A DNA stretch of 64,000 nucleotides from assembly GCA_036504515.1 (NCBI GenBank), contig DASXVA010000009.1, forward strand, positions 248,001-312,000. The letters run 5' to 3'. Made by a program: the position numbers and the translations under genes. This document shows, in pieces, positions 43,009 through 51,371 of the stretch (positions are counted from its first letter, which is position 1; the number at the start of each line of letters is the position of its first letter). The notes under the pieces are model-generated. The model saw only the letters and a list, made by a program, of their open reading frames with translations, ran no database searches and had not been told where the DNA came from. The DNA is from AWTP1-18 sp036504515. GTDB taxonomy: Bacteria; Pseudomonadota; Gammaproteobacteria; Burkholderiales; Rhodocyclaceae.

Positions 43009-43836
43009 ATGAAAGAGCTAATTGTTGTTGTCGGCGCCGGTTTCATCGGCCAGGCCATCGCCCGCCGTGTCGGCACGGGCAAGCACCTGCTGCTTGCCAA
43101 TCTCACTGAGCAGGCCTCCGCAGAGGTGGCCGAGACGCTGGCCAACGCAGGCTTTGAGGTCAGTGCCATGGCGGTGGATATTTCCTCTCGCAGTTCGGTG
43201 CAATCCTTGGTGGACAAGGCAGCTTCTCTCGGTGCGATTACTGGGCTCGTACATGCGGCGGGGGTTTCGCCCTCCCAGGCTCCCATCGAAACCATCCTGA
43301 AGGTGGATCTTTACGGCACGGCCCTGTTGCTTGAACTGTTCGGCAACGTGATGGAGCGTGGTGGCTCCGGGGTGGTGATCTCCTCCCAGTCTGGTCACCG
43401 GCTGTCGGCCCTGACACCAGAACAGGACCGCCTGCTGGCCACCACGCCCACCGAGGACTTGTTACAACTGGAGATGCTGCAGCCCGGTCAGGTCACCGAC
43501 ACCCTGCATGCCTACCAGCTTTCCAAGCGTGGCAACTCCCTACGGGTGATGGCTGAGGCGGTGCGCTGGGGCCAGCGTGGTGCTCGGATCAACACCATCA
43601 GCCCCGGCATCATCATCACGCCACTGGCGCGGGACGAACTCAACGGGCCGCGCGGTGCGGGCTATCGCCACATGATCGAAACCTGCGCCGTGGGCCGCGC
43701 CGGCACGCCGGACGAAGTCGGCAATGTGGCCGCGCTGCTCATGGGGCCGGACGGTGGTTTCATCACGGGCAGCGACTTCCTGATGGATGGGGGCGTGACG
43801 GCCGCCTACCGGTTCGGCGAACTGGCACCTCAATAG
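43009..43836 (+). CDS. short-chain dehydrogenase/reductase
   Basis: The 275-residue classical SDR carries the cofactor motif VVGAGFIGQAIARRV. The catalytic Tyr-x3-Lys appears as AYQLSKRGN (Tyr near 167), with Ser in SSQSGHR. It continues with INTISPGIIITPL and GSDFLMDGG typical of the family. AAGGAGA lies before the ATG. It shares its N-terminus with the remnant at 41200, pointing to an ancestral duplication inside this cluster. Substrate not predictable. Confidence 0.92.
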   Translation: MKELIVVVGAGFIGQAIARRVGTGKHLLLANLTEQASAEVAETLANAGFEVSAMAVDISSRSSVQSLVDKAASLGAITGLVHAAGVSPSQAPIETILKVDLYGTALLLELFGNVMERGGSGVVISSQSGHRLSALTPEQDRLLATTPTEDLLQLEMLQPGQVTDTLHAYQLSKRGNSLRVMAEAVRWGQRGARINTISPGIIITPLARDELNGPRGAGYRHMIETCAVGRAGTPDEVGNVAALLMGPDGGFITGSDFLMDGGVTAAYRFGELAPQ

Positions 43837-43859
43837 CGTTTACGGATCGGCCCATCAAG

Positions 43860-45092
43860 ATGACCGGACATGGATCAGTGCATGCCGAGCAAGGACAGCA
43901 GCCGGGCTCAAGCCCGGAGGGGGACATCAGGGTGCTCGCCATCCTGAGTGCCCTCATGTCCTTCGCCTCCATTTCAACGGACCTCTACCTGCCGGCGCTG
44001 CCTGCCATGGCGGCATCCTTGCACGGGGATGCAGGTGCGGTGGAACTAACCGTTTCCGGCTACCTGATCGGCTTCAGCATCGGCCAGCTCTTCTGGGGAC
44101 CCATCAGCGACCGCCATGGCCGCCGCCTGCCCATTACCCTGGGGCTGCTGCTGTTCATCATGGGTTCGGCAGGTTGCGCCCTATCCAACAGCGTGCCGAT
44201 GATGATCGGCTGGCGCCTGGTGCAGGCCGTGGGAGCCTGCGCCAATGTGGTGCTGTCCCGGGCCATGGTGCGGGACCTCTACGGGGGCCATCAGGCGGCC
44301 CGGATGTTGTCGGTGCTGATGACTGTCATGGCCGTCGCGCCCTTGATCGGCCCCAGCGTGGGTGGGCTGATTCTCCATGTGGCCTCCTGGCACGCAATCT
44401 TCTGGCTGCTGGTGGGCGTGGGCTTGCTTACCCTCTGGTCCCTGAGGGTGCTGCCGGAAACCCTGCCGCCGGAACGACGCAATACCCAGTCGATTTTCTC
44501 TGCTTTCCTGGGCTACGCCCAACTGCTGCGCCAGCCCAGGCTGCTGGCCTATGCAGGGGTCGGCGGCAGTTTCTATGGCGCCATGTTTGCTTACGTGGCA
44601 GGTACTCCGGTGGCCTATATCACCCATCATCAGGTGTCGCCCCAGCACTACGGCCTGCTCTTCGCCCTCGGTATTGTCGGCATCATGGTGGCGAACCAGC
44701 TCAATGCCCGTCTGGTGCGCCGCTTCGGCATTGATGGCCTGATCCGCTTTGGTGCCGGGCTGGCAACCGTCTCGGGGGCCGTGGCCGCCCTCAATGCATG
44801 GCATGACTGGGGCGGGCTATGGGGGCTGGTGGTGCCCCTTTTCTTCTTTGTCTCGGCCACGGGCTTCATCGTCGCCAATGCCATCGTGGAGGCCCTGGAA
44901 AGTTACCCGGATCGGGCCGGTTCCGTTTCCGCCCTGATCGGCGCTATACAGTACGGCACCGGGATTTTTGGTTCCGCCTGCGTGGGTTACTTCGCCAACG
45001 GCACGCCCTTCCCTATGGGGCTGACCATCGCCGGATTTGGCTTGGGTAGTCTCTTGTTCTGCTTTGGGCTCAGGTCGGGAAGGAGTGCCTGA
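43860..45092 (+). CDS. Bcr/CflA-family MFS multidrug efflux transporter
   Basis: The 410-residue protein has twelve membrane segments and motif A as GPISDRHGRRLPI. The Bcr/CflA N-terminal word DLYLPALPAMA is present, as is RAMVRDLYGG for motif C region. The N-terminal 22 residues are polar and unusual (MTGHGSVHAEQGQQPGSSPEG). It is the last gene of the cluster, 23 bp after the SDR, and may export the toxic compound or its reduced product. Confidence 0.9.
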   Translation: MTGHGSVHAEQGQQPGSSPEGDIRVLAILSALMSFASISTDLYLPALPAMAASLHGDAGAVELTVSGYLIGFSIGQLFWGPISDRHGRRLPITLGLLLFIMGSAGCALSNSVPMMIGWRLVQAVGACANVVLSRAMVRDLYGGHQAARMLSVLMTVMAVAPLIGPSVGGLILHVASWHAIFWLLVGVGLLTLWSLRVLPETLPPERRNTQSIFSAFLGYAQLLRQPRLLAYAGVGGSFYGAMFAYVAGTPVAYITHHQVSPQHYGLLFALGIVGIMVANQLNARLVRRFGIDGLIRFGAGLATVSGAVAALNAWHDWGGLWGLVVPLFFFVSATGFIVANAIVEALESYPDRAGSVSALIGAIQYGTGIFGSACVGYFANGTPFPMGLTIAGFGLGSLLFCFGLRSGRSA

Positions 45093-45243
45093 GAACAAAC
45101 TCCCCTAAATGGCCGCTTTAACTGGGTAAGAAGCCCCTCAATGTTCTCTTCTGAATGACAGCTTTGGCCGAGATGCAGTCTTAGGCAATAGGCAGTGCGA
45201 CTGGAAACGTTGCCGTGCCCCATCAAACCTGTTTTAGTCCCGC

Positions 45244-46326
45244 CTAAACCTGCCAAGCCCCATCCCGATAAACCACGTCGTTATCCAGCATGAAGCTCTC
45301 CGTCAGGGCGAACACGTCCACGTGGTGCCTTGCTTCGGAGCGTTTGATCTGGGGTTTGTCGTAGCTCATGTGCTTGTTGCCCAGGGACAGGTGGATGCCG
45401 CACATGCGTTCGTAGGTGCCGATGTCGGTGACGGTGCGGTCCTGGCTGAAGGCGCGGTTGAGGCCGAAGCCGAGTTCGCGGACCCAGATTTGGCCTTCGT
45501 CGGCGCGGATGTTGGCCAGCACGGTGTCGAACTCGGGGGTTGAGTCTTCGGTGCCGACCACCTGGCCTTTTTCGACGATCAGGGTGATGGGCTTGGGCGG
45601 TTTGTTCACCGAGAAGGTGGTGTCGCCGAAGTAGGAAATCCGCAGTTTGCCGTGCACAGTTTCCAGGTCCAGGGCTTCGGTGAAGACTTCGCCGATGGGG
45701 AACTGGCCGCCGACGTTTTTCATTTCCCGGTAGTCGCCGATATTGAGCTTGGCTTTTTCCAAAGGGGCGCTGAGGAACAGTTGTGCGCCGCCGGTGTCGA
45801 TGACGCCGCCCTGGGCCTGATCGATCTTTGCCTTGAGGGCGCGGCCCGTGGTGCGCACGTAGTTGGGATCGTAGGCGAGGGAGTCGATGTAGCAGGCCAC
45901 CTCGTCTTCCCGCATGCGGCCCAGGTGGGGATGTTCGATCACCTTGAGGCCGCGCTTGAAGAGTTCGACGCGGATGCGGAAGGCTTCGAGGCGGAAGTTG
46001 GTGGACTGGATCAGCACCACCAAGTCCGAGGCGGCCAGGTTGGCAAAGGTGGTGAGGATGTGTTCCGGCGCCACGGCATCAAAGTTGATGAAGGTGGCGG
46101 TGGGCATATTGCGCCGGTAGGCCTCGGCGAGCGAGGCGGTCAGGGAGCATTGCTTGTCGTAGACCACCACGGCGGCGTGGTCGGCGCTGTGCTCGAAGGC
46201 CAGGGTGAGGATGTCGCCCACATGCTTGGTTGCCAGTTCCAGCAGATCGGCGCCGAGCAGAGGGGCGCCTTCGGGGGCTGTGATCAGGGGAATGGTGTTG
46301 GTGGGGGAGGTGGCTGGAGTCGGCAT
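45244..46326 (-). CDS. putative aminopeptidase-like (M29-type) protein
   Basis: The protein has 360 residues and is soluble. The strands and helices of residues 25-130 (LLELATKHVGDILTLAFEHSADHAAVVVYDKQCSLTASLAEAYRRNMPTATF) resemble leucyl aminopeptidase (aminopeptidase T)-like M29 proteins. The tail has WVRELGFGLN, HLSLGNKHMSYDKP and HHVDVF, positions where M29 enzymes bind metals. Only part of the metal set can be matched, so activity is uncertain. I chose the ATG at 46326; a longer upstream frame overlaps the next gene's leader and is rejected. Confidence 0.55.
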   Translation of the reverse strand: MPTPATSPTNTIPLITAPEGAPLLGADLLELATKHVGDILTLAFEHSADHAAVVVYDKQCSLTASLAEAYRRNMPTATFINFDAVAPEHILTTFANLAASDLVVLIQSTNFRLEAFRIRVELFKRGLKVIEHPHLGRMREDEVACYIDSLAYDPNYVRTTGRALKAKIDQAQGGVIDTGGAQLFLSAPLEKAKLNIGDYREMKNVGGQFPIGEVFTEALDLETVHGKLRISYFGDTTFSVNKPPKPITLIVEKGQVVGTEDSTPEFDTVLANIRADEGQIWVRELGFGLNRAFSQDRTVTDIGTYERMCGIHLSLGNKHMSYDKPQIKRSEARHHVDVFALTESFMLDNDVVYRDGAWQV

Positions 46327-46504
46327 TGCAGGCTTTCGCGTAACGGCGGATAGCCTGCCATTATCGCGGATTGTGCATTTCGCCGTGAAAAAGAAGCCGA
46401 AGCACTCCGTTTTGCCGGGGAGAGGGTTGTTCGTTGTGTCGATGTCAGCACATCGAAACGTGCCAGGCAGTAGACTCCCGGTTTTGCTTACCGGTTGATT
46501 CTCC

Positions 46505-46951
46505 ATGGCACGGCTTTCCCGTCTTGTTCTACCCCTTTTGCTGGTTCTGTCGGCCTGTGGCCAGGTGCAGGACACCCGCCCCGGCACTCCTGTTGCCCAT
46601 CGTCAGGCCGCCTTCAAGGAAATCCTCAAGACTTTTGAACCCATGGGCGTCATGCTGCGGGAAGAGCGTTTCGAGCCCAAGGAATTCAAGCTGCTGACGG
46701 AAGAGCTGCTGGCCCGCCGCGATGGCCCCTGGGAATACTTCGGCGCCGACACCAACTACCCGCCCACCCACGCCAAGCCCGATGTCTGGAGCGACGGCGA
46801 AAAGTTTGAAGCCGAGAAAAAGAACTTCAAGAAGGTGACGGACGAATTGGTCGTCGCCGCCAAGACCGGCAATCAGGACAAGGTGGGCGCTGCCTACCGG
46901 GCGGTGTACGACAGTTGCAAGAGCTGTCATCGCCAGTTCAAGGAACGCTAG
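46505..46951 (+). CDS. cytochrome c' (class II c-type cytochrome) lipoprotein
   Basis: The protein has 148 residues. The N-terminus MARLSRLVLPLLLVLSAC18 has a type II lipobox (LSAC), so the mature protein should be anchored in a membrane through Cys18. The C-terminal heme site is C138-x2-C141-H142 near the end, and the four-helix pattern (FKEILKTFEPMG, FKLLTEELL, FKKVTDELVVAAKTGNQDKVGAAYRAVYDSCKSCH) fits class II cytochromes. Cytochromes c' bind NO and protect against nitrosative stress; lipoprotein forms are unusual. Confidence 0.88.
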   Translation: MARLSRLVLPLLLVLSACGQVQDTRPGTPVAHRQAAFKEILKTFEPMGVMLREERFEPKEFKLLTEELLARRDGPWEYFGADTNYPPTHAKPDVWSDGEKFEAEKKNFKKVTDELVVAAKTGNQDKVGAAYRAVYDSCKSCHRQFKER

Positions 46952-47060
46952 GCCTTCCTCTACCGCCTTTGGTTACAGGTTCGGCTGGGCCAAGGGCGGA
47001 AATGACGGTTTGAGTGGTATCGACCCGGGTTTTGCCGGGTTGGCGAGGCATTCCCTGAGT

Positions 47061-47183
47061 TGAAATAAATTCACCCTATTGGCGAGTTTTAGGGGTGATG
47101 CCTCAGGGCCTTTTGTTAGATACTGCTCAACCATGCGGTTCTTCGTTAATTTTCGCCCGGTTTGTGGTGTGAAAATAATTCAC
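47061..47183. repeat. intergenic repeat element, copy B
   Basis: This copy has the same 123-nt layout as 4120-4242: TGAA-ATAAA-TTCA at 47061-47073, TTTTAGGGGTG at about 47087-47097, AACCATGCGGTTCTTCG at 47129-47145 and the identical GTGAAAATAATTCAC dyad at 47169-47183. The distance between the first and last dyads is the same as in copy A. It lies between convergent genes (cytochrome c' and arginase), so it cannot be a promoter of either. Confidence 0.75.
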
Positions 47184-47189
47184 CTGTAA
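47133..47189 (+). CDS. possible 18-aa microprotein inside repeat copy B
   Basis: ATG at 47133 encodes MRFFVNFRPVCGVKIIHL and stops with TAA. The first six residues and VKIIH match the frame in copy A. No strong Shine-Dalgarno site is seen. Confidence 0.25.
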   Translation: MRFFVNFRPVCGVKIIHL

Positions 47190-47225
47190 CTAGGCTTGCG
47201 CCTTGAGAGGCTTCCTCAGGGCGCT

Positions 47226-48182
47226 TCAGGACAAGCCCTTCGCCAGACTTAAGACAGGCTTTGAGGGCGAAACACTGGCGGCAGGCACTTGATCGCGGTT
47301 TTCCCAATTCAATTTTTCCGGGCCGAGCAGGGCTGCCAGCAGTTGGCAGGCCAGACGGGCCGTGGCCGCGGCTTCGCTCCGGGCACCATCACACTCCACA
47401 ATTTCCAGTGCCAGGCAGTCGGGGCGCTGGGCGATGCCCTGTAATTCCATCAGCCAGGTGTCGGCGGGTTCGCCGCCGGGGGCTGGGGAATTGACGCTGG
47501 CGGCTTCCGTCGGGTCGAGCACGTCGATATCCACCGAAACCCCAAACCCTGCCGTGCCGGTACTGACGATGGACAGGGCTTCCGCCAGCACGGCCTGGAG
47601 CCCTCGGCGGGCGATGTCGGCCTGATCGAAAACCTTGACGCCAAACCGTTCCAGTCGCACCCGTTCCGGCAACTCGCTGCTGCGGGCGCCCACCAGGCAG
47701 ATGTGGCGGGGCGAAAGGGTCGTGTGGGCCAGACGCGGGTCGCCGTCGCCGATGAGCAGCGCCACCGGCATGCCGTGGGGGTTGGCAGAGGCGCTGTCTT
47801 CCCGGGTGTGGGCATCCAGGTGGGCGTCGAGCCAGAGCAGGCCGAGGGGGCCGTCGACGCTGGCGGCAACGCCGGGCCAGGTGCCGGCGGCAATGGAATG
47901 GTCGCCACCGATGACCAGGGGGAAATGATCCTGTTGCCGGCTGTGGCCTACGGCCCGGGTCAGGCGCTGGCAAAGGTCGGTCAGGGCATCCCAGCGTTGG
48001 GTTTCCGTGGCGTCCGGGGGCAAGGGCTGCGGCGCGATGGTGTCGGCCCAGTCGGCCTCAAGGCCCGTGTCTTGCAATGTGGCGAGCAGGCCCGCTTGGC
48101 GCAGGGCTGCGGGCCCCTGGCTGACGCCGGTATCGGGAGCGCCCAAAGCGGAGGGGACGGCAATCAGGTCGATTTTTTTCAT
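47226..48182 (-). CDS. arginase/agmatinase-family ureohydrolase
   Basis: The 318-residue protein has the binuclear Mn motifs VIGGDHSIAAGT, WLDAHLDAHT and SVDIDVLDPTEA, as in arginases that yield ornithine and urea. It is coupled to putA by a four-base overlap (ATGA), consistent with arginine or ornithine entering proline/P5C degradation. The C-terminal eleven residues, ending PVLSLAKGLS, are encoded by a REP-like sequence and probably extend the original protein. The formiminoglutamase branch cannot be fully excluded. Confidence 0.85.
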   Translation of the reverse strand: MKKIDLIAVPSALGAPDTGVSQGPAALRQAGLLATLQDTGLEADWADTIAPQPLPPDATETQRWDALTDLCQRLTRAVGHSRQQDHFPLVIGGDHSIAAGTWPGVAASVDGPLGLLWLDAHLDAHTREDSASANPHGMPVALLIGDGDPRLAHTTLSPRHICLVGARSSELPERVRLERFGVKVFDQADIARRGLQAVLAEALSIVSTGTAGFGVSVDIDVLDPTEAASVNSPAPGGEPADTWLMELQGIAQRPDCLALEIVECDGARSEAAATARLACQLLAALLGPEKLNWENRDQVPAASVSPSKPVLSLAKGLS

Positions 48183-51076
48183 GGGGTCGGTGTGGGCATG
48201 AAGCCGTGGCGCATGGTGTTGGTACTGACGCAACGGCTCCAGAGAAACTGTTTGAGGTAGTCCGGTCCGCCGGCCTGGATGCCGGTGCCGGAAAGGGCGA
48301 TGCCGCCGAAGGGTTGCACGCCCACCCGGGCGCCGGTGATGCGGCGGTTGAGATACAGATTGCCCACGGCGTAGTGGTCCCGGGCCAGGGCAAGGTGTTG
48401 GGGTAGGCGGGTATAGACGCCGCCGGTGAGGGCGTAGTCGGCATCCTGGGCCAGGGCGAGGGCGGCGGCGAAATCCGGCGCTTTCATCACGGCCAGAATC
48501 GGGCCGAAGATTTCCTCCCGGGCCAATCGGTGCTGGGGCTGGATGTCGGCAAATATGGTGGGCGGCACGTACCAGCCCAGGTCCGGCACCTTGCCCTGCC
48601 AGACTTGGCGGCCTTCGTAGCGGCCGATTTCGATATAGCCCAGGGCCTTGTCCCGGGCGGCGGTGGTGATCAGGGGGCCGTGGTCATTGGCCGGATTTTC
48701 CGGCGGACCCCAGGCCAGGCTGTCGGCGGCTTCCGCCAGCCTTTGCAGCAGGCGGTCATGGACGGCTTCCACGGCAATGACCCGGGAGCAGGCGGAGCAC
48801 TTCTGCCCGCTGTAGCCGAAGGCCGAGGCGAGGATGCCGGCGATGGCGTCGTCCAGGTCGGCATCGGCATCCACCACAATGGCGTTCTTGCCGCCCATTT
48901 CGCAGACCACCTGCTTGATGTGGCGCTGTTCCGGGGCGGGGCTGTGGGCGGCCTGGAGGATGGACAGGCCCACCTGGCGGGAACCGGTGAAGGCGATGAT
49001 GTTCACCGCAGGGTGGCGCACCAGAGCCTGGCCCACGTCGGCATCGCCGGGCAGCAGTTGCAGCACTTCAGGCGGAACGCCCACCGCCAGCAGAATGCGG
49101 TGCAGGGCCTGGGCCACCAGCAGCGCCGGCAGGGCCGGTTTCATCAAGGCGCAGTTGCCACTGACCAGGGCGGCGGAGGTCATGCCGCAGAGGATGGCGA
49201 GGGGGAAATTCCAGGGGGCGATGACTACGGCAATACCCCGGGGCGCATAAGCCCAGGCGTTGCTTTCTCCGGGGAAATCCTTGGTGGTGCGCCAACCGCC
49301 CGGGGCGTCGCCCTGGAGGGCTTCCATTTGAGCGGCGTAGTAGCGCAAAAAATCCACCGCTTCGGCCACGTCGGCATCGGCATCGCGCCAGGGTTTGGCT
49401 TCTTCCAGCACCTCCAGGGCGGCCAAGCTGTGGCGCTCGGCCACCATCAGGTCGGCGGCCCGGCGCAGGATGCGGCATCGTTCGGCCACGGCGGTATCGC
49501 GCCAGGCGGGGAAGGCGGCCTTGGCCTTGCCCACGGCGGCATCGGCCTGGGCGGGGGTGACGAGATCGATGTAGCCGAGCACTTCGTCCGGGGCGGCCGG
49601 GTTGCGGGCGCTGAAGCAGGTGGCCGGGGTTTCCATGGACGGGGCTTGCCGGTAGTGCAGCGGCAGTTGCGTGCGGATTTCAGCGAGGGCGGCAGTGACG
49701 CGGGCTTGCACATCGGGGCGGCTGAAGTCGAGCAGGGGCAGGTTGCTGACGCTGCCGGGGGCGGCATTGGGAGCGGTTGGCTGTTCTATGGGCAAGGGCT
49801 GCGGCGCTGCCAGCAGGGCATCCTGATCAACACCGTCCACATAGGTCTGGCGCAGGATGGAACTGGAGGCGGTGTTCTCCAGCAGGCGGCGGATCAGGTA
49901 GGCAATGCCGGTGGATAGGTCGCCGGTGGGGACATAGAGGCGCAGGGGCACGCCTTCCGCCGCCAGGGCTGCCCGCAGCGGCTCGGCCATGCCCAGCAGC
50001 ATCTGGGCTTCCCAGTGCTGTGCGCCCAGGCCCAGGCGGCGGGCGTGGGTCAGGGCGACGGCCTGGCTGCGCAGGTTGTGGGAGGCAATGGCCGGGTGCA
50101 GGGCATCGCTGCGTTCCAGCAGCCAGACGGTAAGGCGCTCGTACTGGGCGTCGGTGGCGGCCTTGTCCTGCAAGGTGGGGGCGGGCCAGTCCCGCTGGGC
50201 GGCCCAGGCTTGTTCCTGATCCCAATAGGCGCCCTTCACCAGTCGCACGCCGAGGCGGCGACCCAGGCGCAGGGCGGTGGCGTGGACCCGTTCCAGATCG
50301 GCGGGGGTGTCCGGCAGGTAGGCTTGCAGGGCAATGGCGGGCTGCCAATTGCCGGGGTAGTGTTCCACCAGATAGAGGAACAGGGCCAGGATCTGGTCCT
50401 TGAGTTCGTAGTGCTCCATGTCCACCGTCAGGGTGGCGCCGTGGCGGTTGGCGGCCTCCAGCAGCGGGGTCAAGCGGCTCAGCACCCGCTCGCGACTGCC
50501 CTCGGCATCCAGGGGATCGAAGCGGGAAGTGAGGGCGGTGAGCTTGATCGACAGGTGCGGCGCACCCTGGGATTCCCGCTGCCGGGCCAGCCAGTCGAGC
50601 AGGGCCAGGTTGCGTTGCAGATAGGCGTCGGCTTCCGTTTCGGACAGCACGGTTTCGCCCACGGCATCCACCGTCACCCGGGCGGGCACTTTGCCCAGTT
50701 CTGCCAGCAGGCGGCTCAGGTCTTTTTCGGTTTCTTCACAAAGGAAACGCTTGCCCAGTTGCCGGGCGAAGACCCAGACGCTCCAACCCAAGGAAGGACG
50801 GGCGGCCAGATTGAGCAGGTGGCTGATCCAGCCCCGGCGGTTTTCATCGGGCACGGTGTCGAGATAGGCCTGCAGGTGCCGGGCGATGTCGGCGTTGTCC
50901 CGCAGTTGGGGCAGGGTGTCCACCAGTTGGAACAGGCTGTCGCGCAGGGGCGGTGCATCCATGACCCGGGCCAGCAGGGCGCCGGTGAGTCCGCGATAAA
51001 GGGCCGGGCGGCTGTGACCAGCCTGGGCCAGAAGTCGCCGACCGGTGTGCTGGATTTCTGTTTCAAGGGCGCTCAT
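48179..51076 (-). CDS. putA: bifunctional proline dehydrogenase / P5C dehydrogenase PutA
   Basis: The 965-residue enzyme converts proline to glutamate. The FAD-linked proline dehydrogenase barrel occupies about 90-440 (LSIKLTALTSRFDP, VDMEHYELKDQ, RLVKGAYWDQE, TGIAYLIRRLLEN are diagnostic). The aldehyde dehydrogenase module follows, with APWNFPLAI, GSRQVG, CEMGGKNAIVV and catalytic Cys760 in GYSGQKC. It has no N-terminal ribbon-helix-helix domain, so it lacks the transcriptional repressor role of trifunctional PutA. Length fits a type B PutA. It is the first gene of the putA-arginase operon. Confidence 0.95.
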   Translation of the reverse strand: MSALETEIQHTGRRLLAQAGHSRPALYRGLTGALLARVMDAPPLRDSLFQLVDTLPQLRDNADIARHLQAYLDTVPDENRRGWISHLLNLAARPSLGWSVWVFARQLGKRFLCEETEKDLSRLLAELGKVPARVTVDAVGETVLSETEADAYLQRNLALLDWLARQRESQGAPHLSIKLTALTSRFDPLDAEGSRERVLSRLTPLLEAANRHGATLTVDMEHYELKDQILALFLYLVEHYPGNWQPAIALQAYLPDTPADLERVHATALRLGRRLGVRLVKGAYWDQEQAWAAQRDWPAPTLQDKAATDAQYERLTVWLLERSDALHPAIASHNLRSQAVALTHARRLGLGAQHWEAQMLLGMAEPLRAALAAEGVPLRLYVPTGDLSTGIAYLIRRLLENTASSSILRQTYVDGVDQDALLAAPQPLPIEQPTAPNAAPGSVSNLPLLDFSRPDVQARVTAALAEIRTQLPLHYRQAPSMETPATCFSARNPAAPDEVLGYIDLVTPAQADAAVGKAKAAFPAWRDTAVAERCRILRRAADLMVAERHSLAALEVLEEAKPWRDADADVAEAVDFLRYYAAQMEALQGDAPGGWRTTKDFPGESNAWAYAPRGIAVVIAPWNFPLAILCGMTSAALVSGNCALMKPALPALLVAQALHRILLAVGVPPEVLQLLPGDADVGQALVRHPAVNIIAFTGSRQVGLSILQAAHSPAPEQRHIKQVVCEMGGKNAIVVDADADLDDAIAGILASAFGYSGQKCSACSRVIAVEAVHDRLLQRLAEAADSLAWGPPENPANDHGPLITTAARDKALGYIEIGRYEGRQVWQGKVPDLGWYVPPTIFADIQPQHRLAREEIFGPILAVMKAPDFAAALALAQDADYALTGGVYTRLPQHLALARDHYAVGNLYLNRRITGARVGVQPFGGIALSGTGIQAGGPDYLKQFLWSRCVSTNTMRHGFMPTPTP

Positions 51077-51371
51077 GGGGCCTCCTGCATCCGCGTTTGC
51101 CGTGATTATGGAATATCCGCACCGGTCCGGCTTGGCAGAAATCGACGAGTCTTTGCTGCTGGTCCAAGTCTATGGTGTCACGGCTTTATGACGGAACGAC
51201 GACGAGTACGGCACAGATACTACTTTCGGCAGAGGGTTTCTTGCCCCGGCCCGGACGTAGAATGGGCAATTCCCTTGTCTGTTGTCCGGTTATCCGAATC
51301 CGGTTTATCCCGTTGATTCCGCTTTCTGGTTCAAGCAGGGTTTTCTTCATTTTGGTCGGCGCATTCATTTC

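Noticed and set aside
48530..49918. 462-codon Gly-rich plus-strand frame inside putA
   Set aside because: It is antisense to the aldehyde dehydrogenase domain and Gly/His-rich without a start site.
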